A DNA stretch of 64,000 bases from Caulobacteraceae bacterium UBA3198 (lineage in GTDB: Bacteria > Pseudomonadota > Alphaproteobacteria > Caulobacterales > Caulobacteraceae), in NCBI GenBank assembly GCA_002363865.1, contig DEWY01000006.1:62001-126000 (forward strand), written 5' to 3'. The stretch's first letter is position 1, and every line of letters starts with the position of its first letter. Below the pieces are notes generated by a model. It did not search any database, had not been told where the DNA came from, and saw only the letters and a list, made by a program, of their open reading frames with translations. The position numbers were made by a program, and so were the translations under genes. Positions 25,462-33,751 of the stretch are shown in pieces.

Positions 25462-26364
25462 TCAGGCCGCGGGCGGCGGCAGCCTTCGGGCCGCGACGAT
25501 GGGCCAGAGGATGTTGAGGGCGAGGCCGGCCATCACCAGGCTGGCCGCAGCGATCTTCCAGATCGGCATGGCCTCCCCCAGCAGCAGGGCTGAGGCGCCC
25601 ATGCCGAACACCGGCACCAGCAGGGCCATGGGGGTGATGGTTGCGGCTGGATGGCGCGCCAGCAGCCAGCCCCAGGCGGCATAGCCGAACAGGGTGTTGC
25701 CCGCCGACTGCCAGGCCACCGCCGCCCAGGCCGCAGGACTCGCCTTGACGAGCGCCGCGCTTACGGCCGGCCAGCCCTCCAGGACCAGGGACATGGCCAC
25801 CAGCGGCGGGACCGAGAACAGGCTCGCCCAGACCACATAGGCCAGCATGTTCACCCGGCCGCTCAGCTTGGCCACGTGATTGCCGCCGGCCCAGCCCATG
25901 GCCGCCAGGATCACCAGGGCCAGGCCAAGGGGCGTGGTGGTGCGGTCCGAATGGGCGAGGATCACCCCGATCCCGGCGGTGGCCAGCGTGAGCGCCGCGA
26001 TCTGGAAGAGCCTGACCCGCTCCCCGGTCGCGGCCATGGCCAGGCCGATGGTGAAGAAGACCTGCACCTGCACCACCAGTGAGGCGAGCCCCGGAGAGAT
26101 CTCGCCGTTCATGGCGATATAGAGCAGGCCAAACTGGCCGGCGCCGATCAAGACCCCGTAGGCGGCCAGATGTCGCCACGGGACCTTGGGTCGCGGCAGG
26201 AAGAAGACGGCGGGCAAAAGGGCGAAGGTGAACCGCAGCGCGGCGAAGGCCAGCGGCGGGAGCTCTGTCAGGGCCTGCTTGATGACCACGAAATTGGTCC
26301 CCCACACAGCCACCACCGCCAGCGCCAGCAACAGGTGAGTGAGCGGCAGGGCGGCGACGGGCAT
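25462..26364 (-). CDS. EamA/DMT family exporter
   Basis: The ATG at 26364 gives 300 residues, the usual length for a ten-helix drug/metabolite exporter with two EamA repeats. Typical features are VVAVWGTNFVVIKQAL in helix 1 and FALLPAVFFLPRP after helix 2. The closing pair of helices (ITPMALLVPVFGMGASALLLGE) is also typical. It would sit in the inner membrane and export small metabolites such as amino acids; related proteins act on O-acetylserine and cysteine, but I cannot assign the substrate. It is convergent with the UbiD gene and divergent from the MAPEG gene, with 177 bases between that contain no further gene. Confidence 0.85.
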   Translation of the reverse strand: MPVAALPLTHLLLALAVVAVWGTNFVVIKQALTELPPLAFAALRFTFALLPAVFFLPRPKVPWRHLAAYGVLIGAGQFGLLYIAMNGEISPGLASLVVQVQVFFTIGLAMAATGERVRLFQIAALTLATAGIGVILAHSDRTTTPLGLALVILAAMGWAGGNHVAKLSGRVNMLAYVVWASLFSVPPLVAMSLVLEGWPAVSAALVKASPAAWAAVAWQSAGNTLFGYAAWGWLLARHPAATITPMALLVPVFGMGASALLLGEAMPIWKIAAASLVMAGLALNILWPIVAARRLPPPAA

Positions 26365-26541
26365 CGGGAAACCTGTAAGGGATCTGGTGGTTGCGCCATG
26401 TGGCCCGGCAAGCCCGTCCTGTCCATCGACCGACAAGGGGCGCCAGCGCCCCGCCCAGCCCTTGGCCCTTGCCCTGCCGGCGTTTTCCAAGTCCAACTGC
26501 GGGCCTTGCGCGGGGGCGCGGGGCGTCAGGGAAGGGTATTC

Positions 26542-26943
26542 ATGAATCTGATCACATCGGGACACGCCGCGGCGCTCTGGACCGGCCTGCACCTCTTCCT
26601 GCTGTTGACGCTCTCCCTGCTGGTCGTCCGCCAGCGCCAGCGTCACAAGGTCGCCTTTGGCGACGACGGCATCCCCGAACTGGCCCAGGCGATCCGGGCC
26701 TTCGGCAACGCCACCGAATATGTCCCCGCCGGCCTGATCGCCATCGGCGTCCTGGCCATGGTGGAGGCGCCGCCGCTCGCGGTGCACCTGGCCGGCCTGG
26801 TGCTGTTCTCCGGCCGGGTGATGCACGCCATCGGCCTGTCCCAGAGCGGCGGAGCCTCCTTCCCCAGGGCCATCGGCGTCACCCTGACTTGGATCTCCTA
26901 TGTGTTCGCCGGCGTAGCCCTGCTGTTCTTCGCCATCGCCTGA
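26542..26943 (+). CDS. MAPEG family membrane protein
   Basis: The ATG at 26542 gives 133 residues with four hydrophobic helices, the layout of MAPEG proteins (microsomal glutathione S-transferase and leukotriene synthase relatives). Motifs include RQRQRHKVAFGDDGIPEL, RAFGNATEYVPAG (the conserved RxxxNxxE segment) and GRVMHAIGLS. These proteins are small inner-membrane enzymes, often using glutathione. A gshA gene and a gamma-glutamyltransferase are in this window but not adjacent. The function in bacteria is generally unproven. Confidence 0.88.
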   Translation: MNLITSGHAAALWTGLHLFLLLTLSLLVVRQRQRHKVAFGDDGIPELAQAIRAFGNATEYVPAGLIAIGVLAMVEAPPLAVHLAGLVLFSGRVMHAIGLSQSGGASFPRAIGVTLTWISYVFAGVALLFFAIA

Positions 26944-26984
26944 GGCCGCGCGGCGCGCTTGCCCGACCCGCTGAGGTTCGCCAT

Positions 26985-28325
26985 ATGGCAGGCATGGATC
27001 AAAACCTGCTCGCCGAGCTGATCGCCGCCGCCCGCAAGGCCGGCGCCGATGCGGCCGAGGCCGTCACCGCTGAACGTCAGTCCCTCTCCATCTCCGTGAG
27101 GGCCGGCGCCCTGGAGGAGGTCGAGCGGGAGGAAAGCCGCGATCTCGGCCTGCGGGTCTTTGTCGGTCAGCGCCAGGCCACGGTGTCGGGGTCCGATCTC
27201 TCGCCCGACGCGCTGTCCAAGCTGGTCGACCGCGCAGTGGCCATGGCCAGGCTGGCGCCGGAAGATCCCTATGCGGGCTTCGCCCCGGCCGAGCGCCTGG
27301 CCAAGGGTCCGCACCTGGACCTTGACCTCTACGATCCCACCGAACTGTCCCCCGAGACGTTGGAAGACCGGGCCCGCGCCACCGAGGCCGCCGCCCGCGC
27401 CGTGGACGGGGTGGTCAATTCCGACGGCGCGACGGCCGGCTGGTCCACCGCCAAGTGGCTGATCGCCACCAGCCACGGCTTTGTCGGGTCCCATCAGGCG
27501 TCAGGCTTCTCGCTCGGCGCCTCGGCCATCGCCGGCGACGGCGAGACCATGGAAACCGGCTATGACGGCCGCTCGGTGCGCTGGCATGCCGATCTGCCAG
27601 GGCCCGAGGGCATCGGAACCGAGGCTGGCCGCCGAGCCGCCGCGCGGCTGGGCTCGCGCAAGATCGGCTCGACCACCGCCCCGGTGATCTTCGAAAACCG
27701 CCTGGCCATGTCGATCATCAGCCCGATGATCAACGCCATCGCCGGCCCCTCCATCGCCCGGGGCTCGTCCTTCCTGAAGGACAAGCTCGGCCAGCCGGTG
27801 TTCGCGCCGGGCGTCACCATCACCGACGACCCCCACCGGCCCCGCGGCCTGGGCTCCAGCCCCTTCGACGACGAAGGCGTGGCGACCCAGGCCATGGACC
27901 TCATCGACAAGGGCGTGCTCACCACCTGGCTGCTGAACTCCAGCTCCGCCCGGCAACTGGGCCTGGAGACCACCGGGCACGCCTCCCGGGGTCTGGCCGG
28001 TCCCCCCGGCGTCGGGGTCTCCAACCTGACCCTCCAGCCTGGAACCGAGGATCAGGCCAGCCTCATGCGCAGCGCCGGCAAGGGCCTGCTGATCACCTCC
28101 ATGTTCGGCCCCTCCCTGAACGGCAATACCGGCGACTGGTCGGTGGGGTGTTCGGGCTTCTGGTTCGAGGACGGGGAACTGGCCTATCCGGTCAGCGAGA
28201 TCACGGTCGCGGGTAATCTGATCGAGATGTACGCCCGCCTCGTCCCAGGCTCCGACCTTGAGATCCGGGGATCGTCCAATGCGCCGTCCCTGCTGATCGA
28301 CGCCCTGGCGATCGCCGGAAAATGA
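26985..28325 (+). CDS. pmbA: TldD/PmbA family protease subunit
   Basis: The gene starts at the ATG at 26985, or possibly 9 bases later, giving about 446 residues. The sequence has the PmbA pattern: an N-terminal RxxDLGLRVFVGQRQATVSG segment, and later SRGLAGPPGVGVSN and SVGCSGFWFEDGELAYPVSEITVAGNL near the C-terminus. PmbA lacks the metal-binding HExxxH that TldD carries and forms the TldD-PmbA heterodimer with it. The end of tldD is at the left edge of this window, some 27 kb away. The stop overlaps the start of the phosphatase gene by 4 bases (ATGA). Confidence 0.9.
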   Translation: MAGMDQNLLAELIAAARKAGADAAEAVTAERQSLSISVRAGALEEVEREESRDLGLRVFVGQRQATVSGSDLSPDALSKLVDRAVAMARLAPEDPYAGFAPAERLAKGPHLDLDLYDPTELSPETLEDRARATEAAARAVDGVVNSDGATAGWSTAKWLIATSHGFVGSHQASGFSLGASAIAGDGETMETGYDGRSVRWHADLPGPEGIGTEAGRRAAARLGSRKIGSTTAPVIFENRLAMSIISPMINAIAGPSIARGSSFLKDKLGQPVFAPGVTITDDPHRPRGLGSSPFDDEGVATQAMDLIDKGVLTTWLLNSSSARQLGLETTGHASRGLAGPPGVGVSNLTLQPGTEDQASLMRSAGKGLLITSMFGPSLNGNTGDWSVGCSGFWFEDGELAYPVSEITVAGNLIEMYARLVPGSDLEIRGSSNAPSLLIDALAIAGK

Positions 28326-29131
28326 GCCCGAGCCCCGCCCAGGATCTGGAGCTTCTGGTCGCCGCGGCGGTGGAGGCCGGGACCCTAGCCCTGGACCTGC
28401 GGGCCCGGGGGCTGAAGATCGCCTTCAAGGAGGGCAATTCTCCGGTCACCAACGCCGACTTCGCCACCGACACCCTGCTGAAGACCAAGCTCGGCCAGGC
28501 GCGCCCCGACTATGGCTGGCTGTCGGAGGAGACGGCCGACGATCTGGCGCGCCTTAAGCGGCGCCGGGTCTTCGTGGTCGACCCTATCGACGGCACCCGG
28601 GCCTATATGAAGGACAAGCCCTGGTGGGTGATCTCGGTGGCCGTGGTCGAGGACGGCCAGCCCATCGCCGGCGTCGTCTACGCCCCCCAGGTGGGCGAGG
28701 TCTATACGGCGCTGGCCGGCGGCGGCGCCAAGCTCAATGGCTCGCTGATCGTGCCGGCGCCCACCGTCCGTCTGGACGGCTGCGGCATGGTCGGCGATCA
28801 GCGGATGTTCGACCATCCGTCCTGGCCCCAGGCCTGGCCGCGGATGCGGGTGGAGTCCCGTAACTCGACGGCCTATCGCATGTGTCTGGTGGCCTCAGGC
28901 CAGTTCGACGCGGCGCTCGCCCTGGTGGCCAAGGCCGACTGGGACCTGGCGGCGGCCGATCTGGTGGCCCGGGAGGCGGGAGCCTATTGCGGCGACCATC
29001 TGGGGCGCGGTTTCGACTATAATGGGCAGATTCCGTCGCAACTCAGCCTGCTTTGCGCGGCGCCGCGATTGGCCCCATTGATCCTGGAGCGCGTCTCGCA
29101 TATCGCCCTTCCAAACAAAGCCCTCATCTGA
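28322..29131 (+). CDS. Inositol monophosphatase family phosphatase (CysQ-like)
   Basis: A 269-residue enzyme of the Mg-dependent, lithium-sensitive phosphatase family. The motifs are WLSEE (66-70), VVDPIDGTRAYM (85-96) and a late WDLAAADLVAREAG segment that supplies the third metal-binding aspartate. The sequence resembles 3'(2'),5'-bisphosphate nucleotidases (CysQ) used in sulfate assimilation, but inositol or fructose bisphosphatase activity cannot be excluded. The start overlaps pmbA by 4 bases and the DUF4170 gene follows 7 bases later, so the three genes are one unit. Confidence 0.82.
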   Translation: MSPSPAQDLELLVAAAVEAGTLALDLRARGLKIAFKEGNSPVTNADFATDTLLKTKLGQARPDYGWLSEETADDLARLKRRRVFVVDPIDGTRAYMKDKPWWVISVAVVEDGQPIAGVVYAPQVGEVYTALAGGGAKLNGSLIVPAPTVRLDGCGMVGDQRMFDHPSWPQAWPRMRVESRNSTAYRMCLVASGQFDAALALVAKADWDLAAADLVAREAGAYCGDHLGRGFDYNGQIPSQLSLLCAAPRLAPLILERVSHIALPNKALI

Positions 29132-29138
29132 GGATTCC

Positions 29139-29381
29139 ATGCCCGATAAACAGCTGTTGCACATCGTCATTGGCGGCGAACTTGAGGAAGTGGAGCATGT
29201 TCGTTTCCGCGACCCCTCCAAGATCGACCTGGTCGGCGCCTATCCCACCTACGAGGAAGCCCTGTCGGTCTGGCGCTCCAAGGCCCTGGCCACGGTGGAC
29301 AACGCCCTGATGCGTTACTTCATCATCCACGCCCACAAGCTGCTGGACCCCCAGCTGGACGGCGAAAAGCCCGGCGGCTGA
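29139..29381 (+). CDS. DUF4170 domain-containing protein
   Basis: An 80-residue protein with the DUF4170 pattern HIVIGGELEEVEHVRFRD, then VGAYPTYEEALSVWRSKALA and VDNALMRYFIIHAHKLLDP. The family is small, cytoplasmic, restricted to Alphaproteobacteria and of unknown function. It is commonly next to a CysQ-type phosphatase, as here, which suggests a linked role. Confidence 0.85.
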   Translation: MPDKQLLHIVIGGELEEVEHVRFRDPSKIDLVGAYPTYEEALSVWRSKALATVDNALMRYFIIHAHKLLDPQLDGEKPGG

Positions 29382-29409
29382 GTCCGCGCCAGCCGACAGC
29401 CCGCCCGGT

Positions 29410-29429
29410 TGTCGGAAAACTGTCATCCG
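29410..29429 (+). promoter_or_regulatory. Putative Pho box before pstS
   Basis: TGTCGG and TGTCAT are separated so that the TGTC cores start exactly 11 bases apart (29410 and 29421), as in the PhoB binding consensus CTGTCAT-N4-CTGTCAT. A possible -10 (CACAAT) lies at 29437-29442. The pstS start is at 29603. The first half-site is imperfect. PhoB control of pstS is well established in many bacteria. Confidence 0.5.
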
Positions 29430-29602
29430 TCCACGGCACAATGGGCGCAGCGGAAGGCTGCTCACGCCGCATCCGGACGCCCTTGGCGCCTGCCGGCTGT
29501 GGATGGCGCTTCCGGCGCGCTGACGACGTGGCCAGCCGGTGGTAGCTTTGACCTGAGCCGTCAGGCCGGCGCCTTCCCCTTGAACGAGCGAGGAGATTTT
29601 CG

Positions 29603-30637
29603 ATGAAGAAGCTTCTGGGCGTCTGTGCGGCCCTGGGCCTGCTGGCCGGCGCCGGACAGGCGCATGCGGCGCGCGACTATGTGTGGGCCGCCGGCTCCTC
29701 CACCGTCTTCCCCTTCGCCACCCGGGTGGCCGAGAACTACGGCCGCAAGACCGGCATGAAGGCGCCGAAGGTCGAGTCCCTCGGCACCGGCGGCGGCATC
29801 AAGCTGTTCTGCAGCGGGGTCGGCGACAACTACCCCGACATCGCCAACGCCTCGCGCCCCATGACCCAGGCCGAGTTCGACACCTGCGCGGCCAATGGGG
29901 TGAACGACATTGTCGAGCTGAAGGTCGGCTTCGACGGCATCGTCATCGCCGCTGACCGTAACGCGCCTGACTACGCCTTCCGCCTGCCCCAGCTCTATCT
30001 GGCGCTGGGCGCCAATGTGCTGCGCGGCGGCAAGTTCGTGCCCAACCCCTACACCAACTGGAACGAGATCGGCCCGGGCCTGCCTGACAACCGTATCCTG
30101 GTCTATGGCCCGCCGCCGACCTCGGGCACCCGCGACGCCTTTGTCGAGCTGGGCATCGAGGCCTCGGCCCTGTCCTATCCGACGGTCCGCGCCCTGCGGG
30201 ACCAGGACTCCGACGAGTTCAAGCAGATGACCCACCCCCTGCGCCGCGAGGGCTGGGTCGACTCCGGCGAGAACGACAACGCCATCGTCCAGACCCTGAC
30301 CAAGACCCCGGGCTCGCTTGGCGTGTTCGGCTATTCCTTCCTGGAGGAGAACGGCGACAAGGTGAAGGCTATGTCCATCGACGGGGTCGCCCCCACCGTG
30401 GCCACCATCTCCGAGGGGACCTATCCCCTGTCCCGCTCCATCTACATCTATGTGAAGAAGGCCCATGTGGGCGTGACCCTGGGCCTGCAGGAGTTCGTCA
30501 ACGAGTTCGTCTCCGACGCCGCCACCGGCCGGGGCGGCTATCTGCAGAGCCGGGGGCTGATTCCGCTGCTGCCGCCCGAACACGAGGCGATGAAATCGGC
30601 CGCCACCCAGATGACCGTCATGGGTCGGCCTGACTAA
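29603..30637 (+). CDS. pstS: Phosphate ABC transporter substrate-binding protein
   Basis: A 344-residue periplasmic protein. The signal peptide covers about residues 1-23 (ending AHA-AR). The phosphate-binding turns are visible: AAGSSTVFPF at about 29-38 and a later TSGTRDAF motif, both of which contact phosphate in PstS structures. It delivers phosphate to the PstCAB transporter in high-affinity uptake; pstCAB are not in this window. A candidate Pho box lies upstream. The start follows GAGGAGA. A prepilin peptidase gene follows 43 bases later with a strong hairpin between. Confidence 0.92.
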   Translation: MKKLLGVCAALGLLAGAGQAHAARDYVWAAGSSTVFPFATRVAENYGRKTGMKAPKVESLGTGGGIKLFCSGVGDNYPDIANASRPMTQAEFDTCAANGVNDIVELKVGFDGIVIAADRNAPDYAFRLPQLYLALGANVLRGGKFVPNPYTNWNEIGPGLPDNRILVYGPPPTSGTRDAFVELGIEASALSYPTVRALRDQDSDEFKQMTHPLRREGWVDSGENDNAIVQTLTKTPGSLGVFGYSFLEENGDKVKAMSIDGVAPTVATISEGTYPLSRSIYIYVKKAHVGVTLGLQEFVNEFVSDAATGRGGYLQSRGLIPLLPPEHEAMKSAATQMTVMGRPD

Positions 30638-30645
30638 GAGGTGAC

Positions 30646-30667
30646 CGGCGGGGCTCCGGCCCCGCCG
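30646..30667 (+). terminator. Hairpin after pstS
   Basis: A perfect 9-base-pair stem (CGGCGGGGC / GCCCCGCCG) with a TCCG loop sits between the pstS stop and the prepilin peptidase start. It has no U-tract, so it may stabilise the pstS message or reduce read-through into the next gene rather than end transcription fully. Confidence 0.5.
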
Positions 30668-30680
30668 AGACCTGCATCCC

Positions 30681-31436
30681 ATGCCTTTGCAAGCCGATCT
30701 GAGCTGGCTGATCGCCGCCGTTCTGCTCGGCCCCTTTGTCGGCAGTTTCCTCGGCCTGATGAGCCTGAGACTGCCCGAAGGCCAGCCCGTGGCGCTGGCC
30801 CGCTCGGCCTGCCCATCCTGCGGCCGGACCCTGGGTCCGCTGGACCTGGTTCCCATCCTCTCGTTTGTCCTGCTGCGCGGACGGTGCCGGACCTGCGCCG
30901 CCTCGATCCCCAGTCGCTATCTGGCCCTGGAGCTGAGTTGCGCGGCGCTGGCCCTTTGGTCGATGCTGGTTCATCCCTCGGCCCAAGGATTTCTCGGCGC
31001 CCTGCTCGCCTGGCAACTGCTGCTGCTGGCCCTGCTGGACGCCGAGCACCTCTGGCTGCCGCGCATGCTGACCCTGCCGCTGATCGTGTCAGGCCTCGCT
31101 GTCGCGGCCGCGCAAGGGAGTCTGTTCGAGCACGCGCTCGGGGCCGGTCTTGGCTTCGCCGGCCTCAGCCTTCTGGCCCTCGCCTATCGCCGGCTGCGGG
31201 GCCGCGAAGGCCTGGGCGGCGGCGACGCCTATCTGCTGGCCGGAGGCGGCGCCTGGTGCGGCGCCCTCGCCCTGCCCAGCATCCTGTTGATCGGCGCTTT
31301 GTCCGGCCTGGCCTTCGTCCTCATCCAGCGCGCGCGCGGCCAGGTCGTCGCCGGGGACCAGCCCCTGCCCTTCGGCGTCTTTCTGGCGGTCGGCGTCTGG
31401 CTGACCTGGCTCTACGGACCGCTCGGCCTCAGTTGA
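30681..31436 (+). CDS. gspO: Prepilin peptidase / N-methyltransferase (A24)
   Basis: A 251-residue inner membrane aspartic protease that cuts the leader of type IV pilin-like proteins and methylates the new N-terminus. Two CxxC pairs (C44/C47 and C69/C72) form the cytoplasmic zinc-binding loop. The catalytic aspartates are D120 in LLD and D182 in GGGD. Several hydrophobic helices follow. It should process the pseudopilins GspG, H, I, J and K encoded in the adjacent, convergent operon. Its 3' end overlaps gspN by 8 bases, tail to tail. The symbol is given by role; pilD would be equally valid if it also serves type IV pili. Confidence 0.88.
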   Translation: MPLQADLSWLIAAVLLGPFVGSFLGLMSLRLPEGQPVALARSACPSCGRTLGPLDLVPILSFVLLRGRCRTCAASIPSRYLALELSCAALALWSMLVHPSAQGFLGALLAWQLLLLALLDAEHLWLPRMLTLPLIVSGLAVAAAQGSLFEHALGAGLGFAGLSLLALAYRRLRGREGLGGGDAYLLAGGGAWCGALALPSILLIGALSGLAFVLIQRARGQVVAGDQPLPFGVFLAVGVWLTWLYGPLGLS

Positions 31437-32160
31437 GCGCCAGCCGCCCGGTCAGGGCGGCCTCATAGCCGTCCAGGGTCCGGCGATAGCCCGCCGCCGC
31501 CAACGCCGCCTCGACCTCGGGCCGCGTCGTCCGCAAGGTCAGCCGCGCCTCATAGGCTCCCGCCGGGGTGGTCCGCAGGTCCGCCTGCACATCGACCCCC
31601 TCGGCCTGTCCCCTCAGCGGGACCATCAGGTCCTTCCCAGCGCAGGCGGCCGCCCCCGTCAGGACGAGGCCCGGCAGCTCCAGACCCGACAGACGGATCT
31701 GATCAAGGCTGACCTGACCGCCGGCCCGCTGGCAGGCCGCCCGACGCAGGTCGAGGCTGAAATCCGTCAGGCCAAGCCGGGCGTCGAGGCCGGCCTGCGG
31801 CGCCAGAGCCCCCAGGGGCAGGACGCCGTCGATATCCAGAAGCTCGATACGGCCCGGGCCCAGGCGCAGAGCGCCTCGGACCCCTTCGCTCCGGAAGCCG
31901 AGGCGGACGCGGGCCGCCAGAAGGGAGAGGGGCGAGACGCCCATCTGGACGTTTCCCAGCCGAACCCCGCCAAAGACCGCATCCCGCAGCTCCCCGCGCC
32001 AGACCGTGCCGGACGCCGAGGCGGCGCTCAGGCCCGCGTCAGGCCCGCGACCGGCCAGCGCCAGGCCCAGCGGCATGGTGGCGAGGATCAGGATCAGGGT
32101 CGCCGCTGAAAACACAGCCGCCAGGGCCGGAAGGCTCAAGGGCAGGTCGGGCCGATTCAT
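31429..32160 (-). CDS. gspN: Type II secretion system protein GspN
   Basis: A 243-residue protein, last gene of the gsp operon. It has one N-terminal membrane anchor (about residues 12-33) and a periplasmic part rich in beta strands, with LRLGPGRIELLDIDGVLPLG and DFSLDLRRAACQ features like the GspN family. GspN is an accessory part of the type II secretion machine and its exact task is not settled. The start overlaps gspM by 4 bases (ATGA). Identification rests on family-like pattern and position at the end of the operon. Confidence 0.75.
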   Translation of the reverse strand: MNRPDLPLSLPALAAVFSAATLILILATMPLGLALAGRGPDAGLSAASASGTVWRGELRDAVFGGVRLGNVQMGVSPLSLLAARVRLGFRSEGVRGALRLGPGRIELLDIDGVLPLGALAPQAGLDARLGLTDFSLDLRRAACQRAGGQVSLDQIRLSGLELPGLVLTGAAACAGKDLMVPLRGQAEGVDVQADLRTTPAGAYEARLTLRTTRPEVEAALAAAGYRRTLDGYEAALTGRLALN

Positions 32161-32633
32161 GACCCCAGACCGACGAAGGTCGCGTCCACGTCCAGCTCGC
32201 CCACATCGCCCTTCAGCAGGGTCAGGTGCCGGGCGGCGATGGCGTGGTCGGCCTGCAGCCCGGCGATCCAGGGCAAGACCACCGTACTGGGGCCCGAGAC
32301 CACCGCCTGCACGCCGCCGCCCTCGGCGGCCGGCTCGATGCGGATCACCTCAAGGCCCACGGTCGCCGCGGTCTCGGCCACCAGGGATTCCACCGAGGCC
32401 GAGCGGGCGCGCGCCTGGGCGCCCTCGCCCAGCCGGGCGACCTCCGTCACGGCGGCGTCGACCACGGCCTCGTCGGCCAGGGCCCGGGCCAGATGCGCCG
32501 AGGCGTCCTGCGCCGCCCCGCGCAGGGGCGCCGCGACCCCGAACCACAGCAGAATGCCCGCCGCGAGGGCGCCCATGACGCCCAGCAGGATCTGTTCGCG
32601 CCGGCTACGGCCGGTCCACCAGTCCATCATCAT
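32157..32633 (-). CDS. gspM: Type II secretion system protein GspM
   Basis: A 158-residue protein with a short cytoplasmic tail (DWWTGRSRREQILLG), one transmembrane helix (about residues 16-34) and a periplasmic ferredoxin-like domain. This is the layout of GspM, which joins the inner-membrane platform and binds GspL. Sequence conservation in this family is low, so position between gspL and gspN carries much of the weight. It overlaps both neighbours by 4 bases. Confidence 0.78.
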   Translation of the reverse strand: MMMDWWTGRSRREQILLGVMGALAAGILLWFGVAAPLRGAAQDASAHLARALADEAVVDAAVTEVARLGEGAQARARSASVESLVAETAATVGLEVIRIEPAAEGGGVQAVVSGPSTVVLPWIAGLQADHAIAARHLTLLKGDVGELDVDATFVGLGS

Positions 32634-33751
32634 CGCGCTCCCAGAATGACGTCGCTGATCACCCGGCCGCCCTCTTCCCGGGAGCCTTCGACCCGCACGG
32701 TGAGGCCCGCCGCCTGCAGGGCCTGGGCCAGGCCTTCCCCGTCGGAGTAGGCGGCGTGGCTGAGCGCAGCGCGGGCTGAACCGTCGGGCATGATAATCAG
32801 GCTCTCCACCTGAACCTGATCGAGGGGCTCCACGGCGGAAAACAGCTGGGCGGCCAGGCCGCCGGCCCCGCCGCCAGAGGCGAGGCTAAGGGCGTCCATC
32901 TGCGCCTGGGCCTGGCTGGCCGGATCGGTGACCGCCGTCCCGTCCGGCAGCAGGGCTGCGACCTTGGCCTCGGCCCTCGCCTCGGCCTGGCTGGCCCGGA
33001 GGTGGTCGGCGCCGGCCTGGGCGCCCCAGAGGATCAGGGGGCTGACCAACAGGGCCAGGGCCAGCAAGGCGGGCCGGCGCAGATCCCGGCGCCCCAGCGG
33101 CTCACGTCGCTCGGGATCGAATGCCCCCTGAAGCAGGTTCAGCGCGGGACTGACCGCCATGTCGGCCAGGGCGCGCTCCAGGGCCGGTCCCGCCAGGGTC
33201 TGAGCCGGCCGGGCGCCGACGACGGCGGCCACCAGATCGGGTTCGCCGGTGAAGGCCAGGCGGCGGCCGCGCACGGCGGTGAGGCCGCCAAACTCCGCTG
33301 TGGCGAGGATCGATGCGCCCTCGGGATCTTCGGCGGGCTCCGGCAGGGCCAGGCAGTCGGGGATGACCAGGTCCGGGGTGATCCCATGCAGGGTGGCGCT
33401 GTCGAGCCAGGTCTGAAGCCGGGCCGCCGCCACCACCGCCGCCAGCCGCTGACCGTCGGCCTCGGCCGGACCCAGCGCCAGATGCGCGCCGGCCGGGCTG
33501 GTCATCTGGTCCTCCAGCTGCGCCAGGGCCGCGGCGCGGGCCTGGGGCTCAGACGTCGCCTTCACCGGAACCCAGCGGATCAGCACCTCGGCGCCCGGGA
33601 CCACCAGGACGTTGCGCATGGGGGTCAGGGCCGAGGCCTCCTGCACCGGCAGGATTCCCCGACCGACCACCGAGCCGAGCTCGTCGAGGATCAGATAGGT
33701 CGGTTCAGAGTCCGGCGCGGCGCCGGCCAGGACGATGCGGGTTCGGTTCAT
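32630..33751 (-). CDS. gspL: Type II secretion system protein GspL
   Basis: The ATG at 33751 overlaps the gspK stop (ATGA) and gives 373 residues. The N-terminal cytoplasmic part has the actin-like fold pattern (MNRTRIVLAG...YLILDELGSVV). A transmembrane helix lies near residues 225-250 (ALLALALLVSPLILWGAQAG) and a short periplasmic domain follows. GspL links the ATPase GspE to the inner-membrane platform. Confidence 0.82.
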   Translation of the reverse strand: MNRTRIVLAGAAPDSEPTYLILDELGSVVGRGILPVQEASALTPMRNVLVVPGAEVLIRWVPVKATSEPQARAAALAQLEDQMTSPAGAHLALGPAEADGQRLAAVVAAARLQTWLDSATLHGITPDLVIPDCLALPEPAEDPEGASILATAEFGGLTAVRGRRLAFTGEPDLVAAVVGARPAQTLAGPALERALADMAVSPALNLLQGAFDPERREPLGRRDLRRPALLALALLVSPLILWGAQAGADHLRASQAEARAEAKVAALLPDGTAVTDPASQAQAQMDALSLASGGGAGGLAAQLFSAVEPLDQVQVESLIIMPDGSARAALSHAAYSDGEGLAQALQAAGLTVRVEGSREEGGRVISDVILGAR

